A stretch of 64,000 nt of DNA from Micropterix aruncella (lineage: Eukaryota > Arthropoda > Insecta > Lepidoptera > Micropterigidae). Positions within the stretch are counted from its first letter, which is position 1, and each line of letters opens with the position of its first letter. A program made the translations under genes and the position numbers. The stretch lies in the NCBI GenBank assembly GCA_944548615.1, contig OX155962.1, forward strand, positions 2,817,298-2,881,297, in the 5' to 3' direction. This document shows, piece after piece, positions 1-11,300 of this stretch. The notes under the pieces were generated by a model. The model saw nothing but the letters and a program-made list of their open reading frames with translations, searched no databases and was not told where the DNA came from.

Positions 1-600
1 TACGATTTAATAAAATAATCGGTTCTGAATATGCAGGTTGAGTTTTAATTTACTGGCATCTTTAAAGGGGTGAATGAGTACAAGCAAGTAAACAACTTTT
101 GATAAACAAAGGAGAATGCCCGTTCTAGTATCAACAAATGTACTCTTTTCAAAAATTTTGTTACCTCCATCATATGGCGTTTTATCTATTCCGAGACATC
201 ACTAGAGTCTTTGTAGAAAATTACATCGAAAACAATTTCCGTACTTCGGAAATATTAACAAAATAAAATTAGTATATTTTGAGGTTCGGTTCAGCTACAC
301 GTGGAAAAAAATGATAACAGATGCAACCTGTTATTTATTTTTAAAGTTATTTCAGGGGTTTTAACGGGTTTAAGATGAGTTTAGTAGGTATAGGTTGATA
401 GCGTACCTAAAAAACTATTTATTTAATTTATATATTTATTCTCCCTCCCTTTAAATCATAGATGTCATGTCAAGGTGACAAAAACTAGGGGTGAACGCAA
501 TAACAATAAATCGATTTTACTTTTAAGGACTTATGTACATTATAAATCTTAAATAGCTGAATCCAAGTTTATTTTCAAAAGTTCTTGATTAATAATAAAT
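1..600. other. AT-rich non-coding stretch with a MITE end fragment
   Basis: No gene is visible. Bases 20-130 resemble one end of the fold-back element that is complete at 41204-41600: a 'gttgagtttt' start, then a 'ggtgaatgagtac' block. The 'ggagaatgcccg' block near 112 has a reverse-complement partner near 1475, so an old element may have been split by the LINE fragment between them. Confidence 0.4.
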
Positions 601-619
601 AGTTCATTATGTATATCGC

Positions 620-1103
620 TGTGGAAGGATCGGGGTATAAGTAAGCGGACTAAGGTCAGGCTGGTTCGAGCTCTGGTTTTATCGATCTTTCTCTATGCAT
701 CGGAGACATGGACCCTGAAGGCTCAGATACGCACCGAAATCGATGCACTGGAGATGTGGTGTTGGCGTAAAATGCTAGGAATCCCATGGACAGCACGCCG
801 CACCAACAAATCTATCCTGGAAGAACTCAGCATCCAAGTGAGGCTCTCACCGTATGCATGAGAAGGGTCCTGCAGTTCTTCGGTCATGTTGCCAGGAGAA
901 ACCCAGAGAATCTGGAGAAAATGCTTTCCGGGGGTCAAATGGAGGGAAGAAAAAGCAGAGGCAGATCACCGGCCAGATTGAACAACCTCATCAAAGAAGT
1001 TACTAAAGGGTCAATACAATCTGCAACCCGCCATGCAGAAGACAGGTCGAAGTGGAGAAGCCTCGTAGGCAAACTGTCATCTACTGGCCACGATCCTCAG
1101 TAA
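620..1103 (+). pseudogene. RTE/BovB-like LINE, C-terminal ORF2 fragment
   Basis: Plus-strand translation gives the familiar end of an RTE-type or related reverse transcriptase. First comes a block like 'SIFLYASETWTLKAQ' followed by 'ALEMWCWRKMLGIPWTARRTN'-type residues. After a frameshift near 840 comes 'FFGHVARRN' with a basic GRKSRGR segment and a stop at 1101-1103. The frames are broken and only the last part of the ORF is present, so this is a dead 5'-truncated copy. A related fragment lies on the minus strand at 51944-52470. Confidence 0.7.
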
Positions 1104-1504
1104 TGAGGGAACGACGGAGAAGATGTATATTTCACGTTCATAACACAACTTTTTGTTTTAAGTATACGAGTGAATAAGGACTTGTCATCAAATAAAAAGG
1201 ATCGATGCGGGGATCGATATCGTAGACCTAGGGTAAATCGATAATGTAACATAATAGCACGCATTAAAAAAAACATTCTTTTTCAGGAGCTTCACACAAG
1301 ACAATCATTTACAAACAAAAAAAAATGTCGTCCTACATTAGCCGGAAGTTTAAAAGTACTAATATTTCATAAAAAAATAACCCCGAAACAAATAGTCATG
1401 ACAGGAATTATATTTTTATTTTAGCTATAATGTATTAATATTTTTTTCAAGATACAATCTTTCTTTTAAGAGTACTATAAATGGGCATTCTCCTTTGTAA
1501 ATCT

Positions 1505-1640
1505 TATAAAAAAAAGTTTGAGAAGCGTTGAGCGCGCTGCGCCATCTAGCGGTAGGTAAAATATCACTAATAAACAACATTGACGATATTTTACCTACCG
1601 CTAGATGGCGCATAGGTGCAACGCTTCTCATACTATTTTT
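1505..1640. repeat. Fold-back MITE core with long inverted arms
   Basis: Arms of about 30 bp read gcgccatctagcggtaggta on the left and its reverse complement near 1590-1615, around a spacer of about 35 bp. Outer arms ('gagaagcgttg' and 'caacgcttctc') extend the palindrome. A diverged version of the same core lies inside the MITE at 41204-41600. Confidence 0.65.
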
Positions 1641-1689
1641 CGTTTTTTTTTTAATTTTCAAAAATTAAAAAAAAACATTTTTATTAAAA

Positions 1690-1900
1690 GTTGGGATAAA
1701 ATTAACAGAATAGCATTTTAATTCTGTCATTCGAATGCAAATAATAAGACACACACTTACACATATTACACGCACACATGCATATAAACAATTCATAGGG
1801 TTGGCTGTAAGAAATTGTCATACAATAATAATCCTACCCATTGTGAAATTTTACAGTAAAGAGAGTAGAAACGATTACATCTTCACGAACATTTATAATC
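1690..1900 (+). repeat. Truncated SINE, body and tail
   Basis: This matches the 3' body of the complete SINE at 45000-45290: 'ttgggataaaattaac', an 'ttctgtc' block, the 'acacacacttacac' block, and 'cccattgtgaaattttaca' at the end. The tRNA-like head is absent, so the copy is 5'-truncated. AT-rich sequence follows to 2182 and probably includes the Ras 3' untranslated region. Confidence 0.55.
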
Positions 1901-2182
1901 GTCGATTATTATCATCATAATCGGTTACATCCCTAATTGATAATCACAAATTATTAATTTTCAGTAAGGTTTTTTTTCATTAAGTACTATAATCAAGCAG
2001 CAAAGAAAGATTTATATTATCGCCTGTATCCAGCGTATTATTTACATGAACATTTTACGACTAACTAGACTAAATCCACCCACGGATGGATTTGAAGGCA
2101 CTTTTTTTTTTAAATTTCACAATAATGATAGCAAACGTGAATACAAAAAAAAATATATCTCGATGTTTTGTTCCTTTGTCGG

Positions 2183-2380
2183 TTACAATATTGCACATTT
2201 TTTCTTTGACTTGTCCTTGTAGTTGAGTTTGACCGGCGGCCTCTCGGACAGCTGGAACCGCCTGATCACGCGGACTAGTTCGTGGAAGGCCTGGTCCACG
2301 TTCATGCGAATCTTGGCACTGCACTCGATGTAGGGAATTTTGAGTTGTCGCGATAACTGCTGAGCTTCTTCAAGCGTAAC
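2183..2380 (-). CDS. Ras64B: Ras64B coding exon 4 (terminal)
   Basis: Residues 136-200 and TAA. It encodes the ECSAK box, a lysine-rich tail and the CAIL prenylation signal. Acceptor ATTTCAG ends at 2381. Confidence 0.93.
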   Translation of the reverse strand, partial: VTLEEAQQLSRQLKIPYIECSAKIRMNVDQAFHELVRVIRRFQLSERPPVKLNYKDKSKKKCAIL

Positions 2381-5300
2381 CTGAAATTATGATAGTTATA
2401 AGATTTACAAGTTTCTGACTGTATGTACCGTACCATACTAGGGAGTTAATGGGCCCTTGCTGAGTTGGCCACGTAGACCCATTCTATTCAGGGTTGGTCA
2501 CACTCACGGGTCGACACCCATCCGGCGGCCTCCACGCGTGAAGTGCGAGCCCGGGTAGGACTCTGGCCTTAGGGCTAGTTTCCCCCAGGAATCAACCTTC
2601 TGGCGCTCCTGGACGGTCAGCGCACCGTGCGGCGTAAGCCAATAGATTGTGCACTCTGACTAACAGTCGGGGGAGTCTGGAAGCAGTACTGTTTCCTACA
2701 GAGCGGGGGTGGTTGCGGACCTTACGGTGACTGCTCTTGAAACGACCATTGGCTACCCGATCCTGGGTGAACAGCCGGGCAAAGGATGTCGTGGTCTGCG
2801 ATAGATTCGGTGTTGCGCCCGTTGCACAACATATGCAGTGCCCTGTGGCACGGACCGACCCAGCGCTGTGTGGACCCAGGACTGTAAAAAGAGGTCCACC
2901 GCTTGGTCGCCGCTTGCCCCGTAACGGGCGGCCACGACACCTGCTGCAAGCCTCGATACGCCTCAGTCTGTCTATTACCACCGTTTTACTCCCCGTCCCC
3001 TGCACCAATAAAACACGCCTTCCCTTTCAAGTGCCAACACGGCATATTATTTTTCGATGAACTTCAATGACACACCATAAATTTATAAACATGAGATCTT
3101 AGTCTAGGATGCATAACAAAGTGCATAAGGTGTATAACAAATACAATTTTAGAATAGGACATAGCCTAGGTACCGCAATTAACCTAGGTACATACACAAT
3201 TTATAAAATTCTTTATTGTACAGTAAACATAAGTATATAACAATTTATCTTATTTTCTAAGTGTCGCTATCCTGTTCTTCCCGGGCAGCGGGTCGAACAA
3301 GATCTCTCTGTTGTCGCGCGGCGTCTCTGTGCGCCTGCGTGCTCCTGAGTGCGCCTGAGTGCGCCTGGGTGCGCCTGTGTGCGCCTGTGTGCGTCTGCGT
3401 GTGCCTGACTGCGCCTGGGTGCGCTTGTCTGTGCTGCGTCCGCCTGTGCTGCGTCCGCCTGTGCTGCGTCCGCCTGTGCTGCGTCCGCCTGTGCTGCGTT
3501 CGCCTGACTGCGCCTATGTGCGCCCGTCTGCGACCGCGTGCGTCCGACTGCGCCTATGTGCGCCCGTCTGACCGCGTGCGTCTGACTGCGCCTGTGTGCG
3601 CCGTCTGACCGCGTGTGCGCCGCGTGGGTGCCGCGTGTGCGCCGATGCGCACCAGACTGCGCCTTTGTGCGCCCGTCTGCGCCCGCGTGCGTCCGACTGC
3701 GCCTATGTGCGCCCGTCTGACCGCGTGTGCGCCGCGTGGGTGCCGCGTGTGCGCCGATGCGCACCAGACTGCGCCTTTGTGCGCCCGTCTGCGCCCGCGT
3801 GCGTCCGACTGCGCCTGTGTGCGCCGTCTGACCGCGTGTGCGCCGCGTGGGTGCCGCGTGTGCGCCGATGCGCACCAGACTGCGCCTTTGTGCGCCCGTC
3901 TGCGCCCGCGTGTGTCTGACTGCGCCTGTGTGCGCCGTCTGACCGCGTGTGCGCCGCGTGGGTGCCGCGTGTGCGCCGATGCGCACCAGACTGCGCCTTT
4001 GTGCGCCCGTCTGCGCCCGCGTGCGTCCGACTGCGCCTATGTGCGCCCGTCTGACCGCGTGCGTCTGACTGCGCCTGTGTGCGCCGTCTGACCGCGTGTG
4101 CGCCGCGTGGGTGCCGCGTGTGCGCCGATGCGCACCAGACTGCGCCTTTGTGCGCCCGTCTGCGCCCGCGTGCGTCCGACTGCGCCTATGTGCGCCCGTC
4201 TGACCGCGTGTGCGCCGCGTGGGTGCCGCGTGTGCGCCGATGCGCACCAGACTGCGCCTTTGTGCGCCCGTCTGCGCCCGCGTGCGTCCGACTGCGCCTG
4301 TGTGCGCCGTCTGACCGCGTGTGCGCCGCGTGGGTGCCGCGTGTGCGCCGATGCGCACCAGACTGCGCCTTTGTGCGCCCGTCTGCGCCCGCGTGTGTCT
4401 GACTGCGCCTGTGTGCGCCGTCTGACCGCGTGTGCGCCGCGTGGGTGCCGCGTGTGCGCCGATGCGCACCAGACTGCGCCTTTGTGCGCCCGTCTGCGCC
4501 CGCGTGCGTCCGACTGCGCCTATGTGCGCCCGTCTGACCGCGTGCGTCTGACTGCGCCTGTGTGCGCCGTCTGACCGCGTGTGCGCCGATGCGCACCAGA
4601 CTGCGCCTTTGTGCGCCCGTCTGCGCCCGCGTGCGTCCGACTGCGCCTGTGTGCGCCGTCTGACCGCGTGTGCGCCGCGTGGACCCGGCTCTCCGAAGGT
4701 CCCAACTTGGACCGGCGCTCGAACTCCACGACTGGAGCGAGCGTCCCGTCGACCGTAAATCACGAGTCGGACCGTAATTCCCGACTCGGACCGGCACTCA
4801 ACTCCCCGAATAGGAGAGAGTGTCTCGTCGACCGTAGTGTCCGTCACTTAGACCGCGCTCAATACTGCACGGTGCAGTAGAGCCGCTCGCGACTGGCTTC
4901 CAGACTGCAAGGGCAGCGGAGCGGTTCCAGGGCGCGGTCTTCGTAGTCGTTGGGGTTCCTTCCTTCCTTCCTTCCTAGTCGGTTGACTGTTTGCTGTGGA
5001 ACTGAGAGAGCGAGTGATTTGGTATGGCCCAGGGGCCCATATTTGTACTCACTTCCGCGGTTCTCGCCGTGCACCTGCTGTGCACCTGCTTTCGTGTCCA
5101 CCAATGGACACGCCGCGGACAGCTTTCCGTGAAAGGTGGGGATCTTCCCTTTTCTATCGACCTCTCGCACTCTCCTAGGAGAAAAGCTATCTCCTCTCCT
5201 CTAAAAGCCGTTACGGTACGCTCCGTGTTTGTCCAGACTTCAGGGCCGACCAACAGTTTCTGGTTGGCGGCTACTGGCTCGTTAGAGCGCATTCCTGATT

Positions 5301-8300
5301 GGTCGGCAACCAACCAATCAGAGAATGGCTCAAAACCCATCCTTTCCTTTGGAGTGGATTCTTCGGGTTCCAAACATCATCAGAGTCTGGCCCGGTACCT
5401 CACGTATACGTTCCCGTTATTTTCGTGTCTGCTAGTATCTTCGAAATCGGCTGAGGGCAATTTTCCGGCCACGTAAACTTGAATCGATGATTCCTGTGTT
5501 TCTGTTTACTTGCCGGTGGTCGGTGGTGATGGTGCCTTGTTTTCTACTCCCATTTAACAGTTTTTCACTATTTTTGGGAGTAGAAAATACCACGTGTTTT
5601 CTCTCGTGTTTCACGGTTCCTTACTATAAACTCGTGAATTTTCACGGCAGGTCGTAAGAGGGGTGCTATATGCATGTACCTCGACTCTTATACAACTGTT
5701 TCGGGCAGTATTTCCCGCTTTCATTTCCGGTTTGACGAGTTCAAAACTGTCCGTTTTTGGCACCAAAGTTCGTCTCCTAGCTATGTTAGAGCGGGCGGTC
5801 GTAGGGAGTCTCGCTCGCTCGATCTCAGTGTGGAAGCGGGCGGCCGTAGGCCGTCTCGCTCGCTCGATCCGCTCCAAGCGGCGCCTGCGATGTCTATAAA
5901 GGTAACCCGAGGCGATTTTGCCATTTTTCTCGTAAAAATGAGTTTTCTGCAAATTTCTTATGCTTTCTCGGGCACCCTCATAGCGGCCGTAAATCATCTA
6001 TTTTACGGCCGGCGACGTCGCTACTGACGGCGTCGCAACATCCTCCCCCTCGACACGTCCCGTGTCTTCATTTTCGGCCCCTAGTATCACGGCCACTTTG
6101 GTGATGGGTCTTCGGCTGATCCGTCCGGTTGCGGTGCGGAGGTCGACCACTCGTACCAACCCGTCTGCGCCCGGGTGTACAGCGGTTACGACACCTCTAG
6201 TCCACGTCCCGCGAGTCGTGTTTGGTTTCGCCATGAACACGACGTCATTGATGGCTATGTCGCGGTTGCGCTCGTGCCATTTTGTTCGTTTGGCTAGAGT
6301 GGGAAGGTATTCCTTCACCCATCTCTTCCAAAACTGGTTCGCCAAGGCTTGGCTGTACCGCCACTGCTTCCGTAGGTCCACCCTTTCGTCTGGGGGGCAT
6401 AACGGTAGCACTGGCTGCGGTGACCCAATGAGAAAGTGACTCCTTTCGCCAGTAGTTCGTCGGCTTGCTTGCCCTCGTTGACGTCTGCGGCGTGGCATGA
6501 CAATTGCTGTCCATGCTTATCGGAGCTTCTCACTGCTTCATTGTTCCGGTTGCGCACTGCTGTGTTGCTTCCGGGATTTCATCCCTTGCTGGGGTATCTC
6601 TTGCTTCGGCTTGCTTGCTAGGACCTCCTTGGCCCTCCTCCGACTCTGTTGCATGGTGTCTGCTCTCACCCGTGCTGACTTGCTGGCGGCAATATCGTTG
6701 TGGAAACTGTACGCACCTCTGCGTCGGGCACTCCTTGTGCTCCACGTTTTCGCTCGCCAGGCTTCCTCAGCTTGCAACAGGACGTCGGGCTTGCTGCCTT
6801 AGCGTGTCGCTTGATTCTCGGCCGCTGTCGCGCTGTGGACTGCGGCCGGCTTCGTTGCGGCTGGTTTCTTTGCCGTCGCTGACTTGGCAGTTGCCGCCTT
6901 TTCAGCTGGGGCGGACTTTATGGCCGGTGCGTTGGCCTTTGCCGCTTCTACTGGAGCGGACTTCTTGGCCGGTGCGTTGGCCTTTGCTGCCTTCGCTGGG
7001 GCAGACTTCTTGGCCGGTACGTTGGCCTTTGCTGCCTTCGCTGGGGCAGACTTCTTGGCCGGTACGTTGGCCTTCGCTGCCTTCGCTGGGGCAGACTTCT
7101 TGGCCGGTACGTTGGCCTTCGCTGCCTTCGCTGGGGCAGACTTTATGGCCGGTGCGTTGGCCTTTGCCGCTTCTTTGTTGCCGGTCTTCTCGCCGCCGTT
7201 GACTCATTAGTCGTGGCGGACTTCTGGGGTGAATGAACCTTTCGCCCGGTCGCTTTCTTCTCGGACGGAGCGCTGTCCGTTTCGAGATTGCGTCCTTGTT
7301 TTATGTCATCATGAGCTCTCCGGGCTCCATGACTGACTTGTTGTACTTGCGGCTGAAGCGCGCTTGTCCGCGTCCACCTTGTACTGGGCGGCGATGTATT
7401 GCTTGATCACCTGCATCGACTAATCTCCGTGCTCCATGAGCTTGCAGATCGTGATGTTGCTTGTTTTGACCGGTAATCACTTGATCGTTGGTCATGGAGT
7501 TCCACTCCATCTTCCGCTGCGTTAGGGCCTCTCCCCCACGTGGCGGATTCCGCCGGCGACAACCAATCTCGAAGACTCCTTCGTAGGGGACTGCATTCTC
7601 CCTGGTGTACGCCGGTCTTTCATCGGCTTGCAGCCGGTATCCTTTTTTGTGGACAAGTCGCGCTTGCTTCCCTTGACCGCGCTGTTCCTGGTCTATCATT
7701 GGCTCCTCTGCCAACGTTTCCAAACCTGCCGTCGGCCTGCTGTTTTTCGGCTGGTTTGGGCGTGTGCCGCTTTGAGGCGGTAGGTAGGAGATGCTTGCCC
7801 AGCAACATCTTTCTTCCTCCGTTTCTTCCCTCGTGCAGCAAAGCGGGCCCGTTGCCCATCGGTCGTTCTTTACTTGACTGATGGCATGGAAGCGGCTCCG
7901 GGGGGGGCTCTCCCCTTCGTGGCGCGAGTGCAGGCCCGTTTTCCAACGGCCGTTCTCGAGGCGCCTCGTGGTAGCCATTGTTGCCTCCGCATGCTGATTG
8001 TCGGTATCCAGTTGATTCCCCGACTGCTTGCGTGTGTGGTAAACTGCCGCTTTGTCCGATTTCTTCTGGACCTGTCCGCTGATCGTCCACCCGAGCAAGC
8101 TCCGGGTGGCGGTGGGTAACCCTGGTGGTCCCCAGACGATACTTCGTGGCGCTATGAGTCGGTAATTATCCATACCGATAATCATTTGTGCCTTGCCCCG
8201 ATATTGCGGAATCTGTATGCCATGCAGATGGGGCCACTTGTCCCATTTGTTTCCCAACGATTCCTGCTTGGGTCCATTGAGCCTTTCAGTGGTGTGGACG

Positions 8301-11300
8301 GACGTCATCTGATGCCAGTCTGCGTTCAGGGCGTCCCTCACCTCAAAGTCCACCAGTCGGGAATTTTCCTTGCGTGGTCCCGCTACGCTCTTTAGGACAA
8401 TCGCGCTCTGCTTCTCGCAGACGCCGATTTCCCTCGCCACGCTGTCCTCAATCAGCCCATTCAGTGCCCGGCGTCCGTTCTGAACGGTCGCCTGCTCCGC
8501 TCCGCCGCCCGCGCTGAATATTGCCGCCGCGAGTCGACCGTCGAGCGCCGTCTCCGGTCCTCGCCGTGAAGTTCGTGCCGTCGAGTCCGCTCCGGCCCGA
8601 ATATGAGCTCCGCCGCCGAAGCAGCCGCTTCGCACAGCACCGCTGTTACCAGGGGCAAGGATATGCCCTTAATCCCGCCTGCGACGCCGAGGAAACGCGT
8701 GAGAAATCCCGATTCCCCTGATGCCGAGCCACAGAGAGACCCGCAACGCCGTCGGGCTGACTCCTTCTACGACAGCGACCTCTTCAACACCCCGGTGCCT
8801 TCGGATGACGAAGATGCACCGACCTACGCCAAAGCGGCCAGGAGGAGCCCGACTCCGAGCGTCAACGGAGCCGCGCCTGTGCCACTGCCGCGCTCGACGA
8901 TGAGTTCCGCGCCGCAACACCTGAACTCGGAGCCGCGTCCCCAGCCAATCGTCGTGGATAAGCTGGATAGGTGGCCTGACCACCTGCAGACTATCCGGGC
9001 CAGGCTGGGCCGCGCTCCTATCGTGTCGCCGATTGGAGGAGGGGGCGGACTTCGCTTTCGTCCGGCCGACTCCGCCGAATACCGAGTCATTCAGGACTAT
9101 TTACATAGCCTGGGCGGCTCGGTAGCATGGCACACATATACGACGCCCACCAGCAAGGATGCGAAAATTGCCATCCGCGGCCTGCCTTCCAATACCACAC
9201 AGGAGGAGGCCATCTCCGGGCTGGCTGACCACGGCATCGAGGCCAGCTACGTCAGAATGATACACGGCGGGCGGCGAGCACTATTCTACGCCGTCATCCG
9301 CAAGAACGAGCGCTGGCGGGAGGTGTTCTCCATCGCGGAGATTCACTTCCTGCAGGTTACCGTGGAGGCCTGGAGGGGCAGAAATGGCCCCAAGCAGTGC
9401 CACCGGTGCCAGCGCTTCCGCCACAGCAGCCACAACTGCCACCGACGACAAGTGTGCGTGTGCTGTGGCAAAGAACACGCAGCCAAAGATTGCCCGAGGC
9501 CGAAAACCGCCCGGGCGACCTGCGGAAACTGCGGAGAGGACCATCCTGCGAACAACAGGAGATGCCGCAGCTTCCTGGCGGAAATCCGCCAAACTTCGCG
9601 GAAGCAGCAGGGCGTCCCGCACGCAGTGGTCGTCGCCGCCCCGCCGCGAGCTACTACGACTCAGTCTACAGAAGGCAAACTCCAGCCCGTTGTCTCCCCG
9701 CAACGCAACGCGCCCCTGTCCTGGAGACAGAAGCCAGCGCCGCCGGCCGCTCCGCAGCAACCAGCTGAGGAGAAAAAGTCAAAACGGCGGCGTCGGTCGA
9801 AGCCACTGCAGCAGCAGCCATCCAGGCCCCATCCAACGCAGGAGGAGAAGATGGAGGTCGAAGCGACCGCCCCACCCTCTTGCTCCCAGCCAGTGAGAGC
9901 AGCCACAGAGTCCGCCTCCACTCAAACGGACGAAGAGTGGCCGACCACACCGCCCCCACAACCCCAGCCGGAAGAGCCGATGTACCTAGATGAAAAGCGT
10001 TTTCTCGACGAAGACGAGCAGGTAACAATCACGGCGTCCCAGTTGCTGGACCTGATTTACGAGTGCCAAATCGGCACGAAAGAGGAAAATATTATGCTCA
10101 TTAATATTTTCCTCAAAACGGACCTACCACGACGTGCCTCGAAGAAAGGAGCGTAACATTGTTCTACACTAAGAATCCTGCCTCAGGGTGAACAGCCCTG
10201 AGACGCCATATGCTCGAAAGCCGGGTCAATGGACCCGGCTCACACGAAGCCCCACCCAACAGTACGAGAAGTGGAAGAAGTCACAGGCCTATATACAGGG
10301 CCTGTCGACCGATATTCGACAGTCAATCAGCGTGACGCTTGACCCTTCGTCAAGTAGAGCGAGTATCGGGATGCTGCTCTTGGGACCCCTTACTACTATT
10401 GAGGCGACGCGCAGCAACCCCTCTCGTTTGGCAACACAAGCCTTGCCGTCTGTTGCTCGCGCTGCTTCGATGTAGTAGTTGTAGCCGGTGCCACTCTTCT
10501 GGTCTTCTTCCTTGTCTTCCGTTGGCGTTGGTGACTGCGCCGCCCTTCTGCTGTCGGTGAGCAGTGGGTGTGTCGCCTTGGCGGTGCGGCAGTCCCGCGC
10601 GTAGTGCCCCCTCTTGAGGCACCGGAAGCAGGCTCCAGAAGTCTGCACCCATCTTGAGCGCTGGCTTTCTGTCCATTTCAGAAACTTCTTGCACCGTGTG
10701 ATTGCGTGTCCACGCGTGTAGCACACCTCGCACTTCGGGCCGTCTTCCTTTGGACCGGAAGCTGCGGGCGGTGTGTACTTGGTGTCACTCTTTGGCTGTG
10801 GTGCGGACGTCGACTGCTGTGTATCAGCAGTCGTCGCATACACCCGCTTCGGTGCAGGCATCGACTCGTACCCCTTCGGCTTGGACGGCTTAACTCCCCA
10901 GTTGGCTCGATTCACCGCCGTGGCCTGTCGCCCGAGTTTGTCCATGTACTCTGAGAAATCAAATAATGACGGATTGCCTCCGTGTTTCTCTATAATGGCT
11001 TCACTCCAGCCCGACAGATGATGGCCCGACAGCTTGGCTTCCAGTTCGCGCAGTATCTCCAGGTTATACGCGTACTCTGGCCGCTTCAGGGACCTCATTG
11101 AAGCTATGAGGTTGCCAACTGTCACTGTGAAATCGATCACTTCTTCGCTTGTCGTTGAAGTGCTGGTCAATGGTCGCAAGCCGCGCACCTGGTTGATAAG
11201 GCGCCCGATGAGAAGGTCTGGTCTCCCGAATCGTCGCTCTAGTATCTCTCTTATCCGTGGTAGTTGCTCTGGATCGGAGAGGAGAGCGGACACAGTTTGA

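Larger units (their letters stand above)
8456..10322 (+). mobile_element. ORF1-only jockey-like LINE inserted in BEL copy A
   Basis: This 1867-bp insertion is antisense to the BEL element and flanked by 8-bp duplications. It holds a short GC-rich 5' leader, one gag-like ORF and about 166 bases of 3' region built from hairpins, with no poly(A). There is no endonuclease or reverse transcriptase, so it must move in trans or be an internal-deletion derivative. The sister internal region B lacks it, so it arrived after the array duplicated, or B came from an uninterrupted donor. Confidence 0.85.

Noticed and set aside
3315..4680. CRISPR-like array
   Set aside because: The repeats are contiguous, with no unique spacers, inside an LTR of a eukaryotic genome.
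3267..4847. 526-codon Arg/Ala/His-rich ORF on the minus strand, with similar ORFs in the other LTRs and on the plus strand
   Set aside because: These arise from a minisatellite whose unit lacks stops in several frames on both strands. Length follows repeat number and there is no domain, so they are not genes.
5024..5476. 150-codon plus-strand ORF inside the LTR
   Set aside because: LTR sequence repeated three times with no domain; the minus-strand frame over it is equally open.
6504..7202. 232-codon plus-strand ORF in BEL internal A (and its twin at 15499-16197)
   Set aside because: It is antisense to the retroelement, shows repeat-driven [12 protein letters not shown] periodicity and has no homology.
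6884..7210. Plus-strand Ala/Phe/Gly repeat ORF ([12 protein letters not shown]) and minus-strand EVCPSEGS repeat ORF
   Set aside because: They are shadows of the 45-bp repeat, whose sensible reading is the lysine/alanine H1-like frame on the minus strand.
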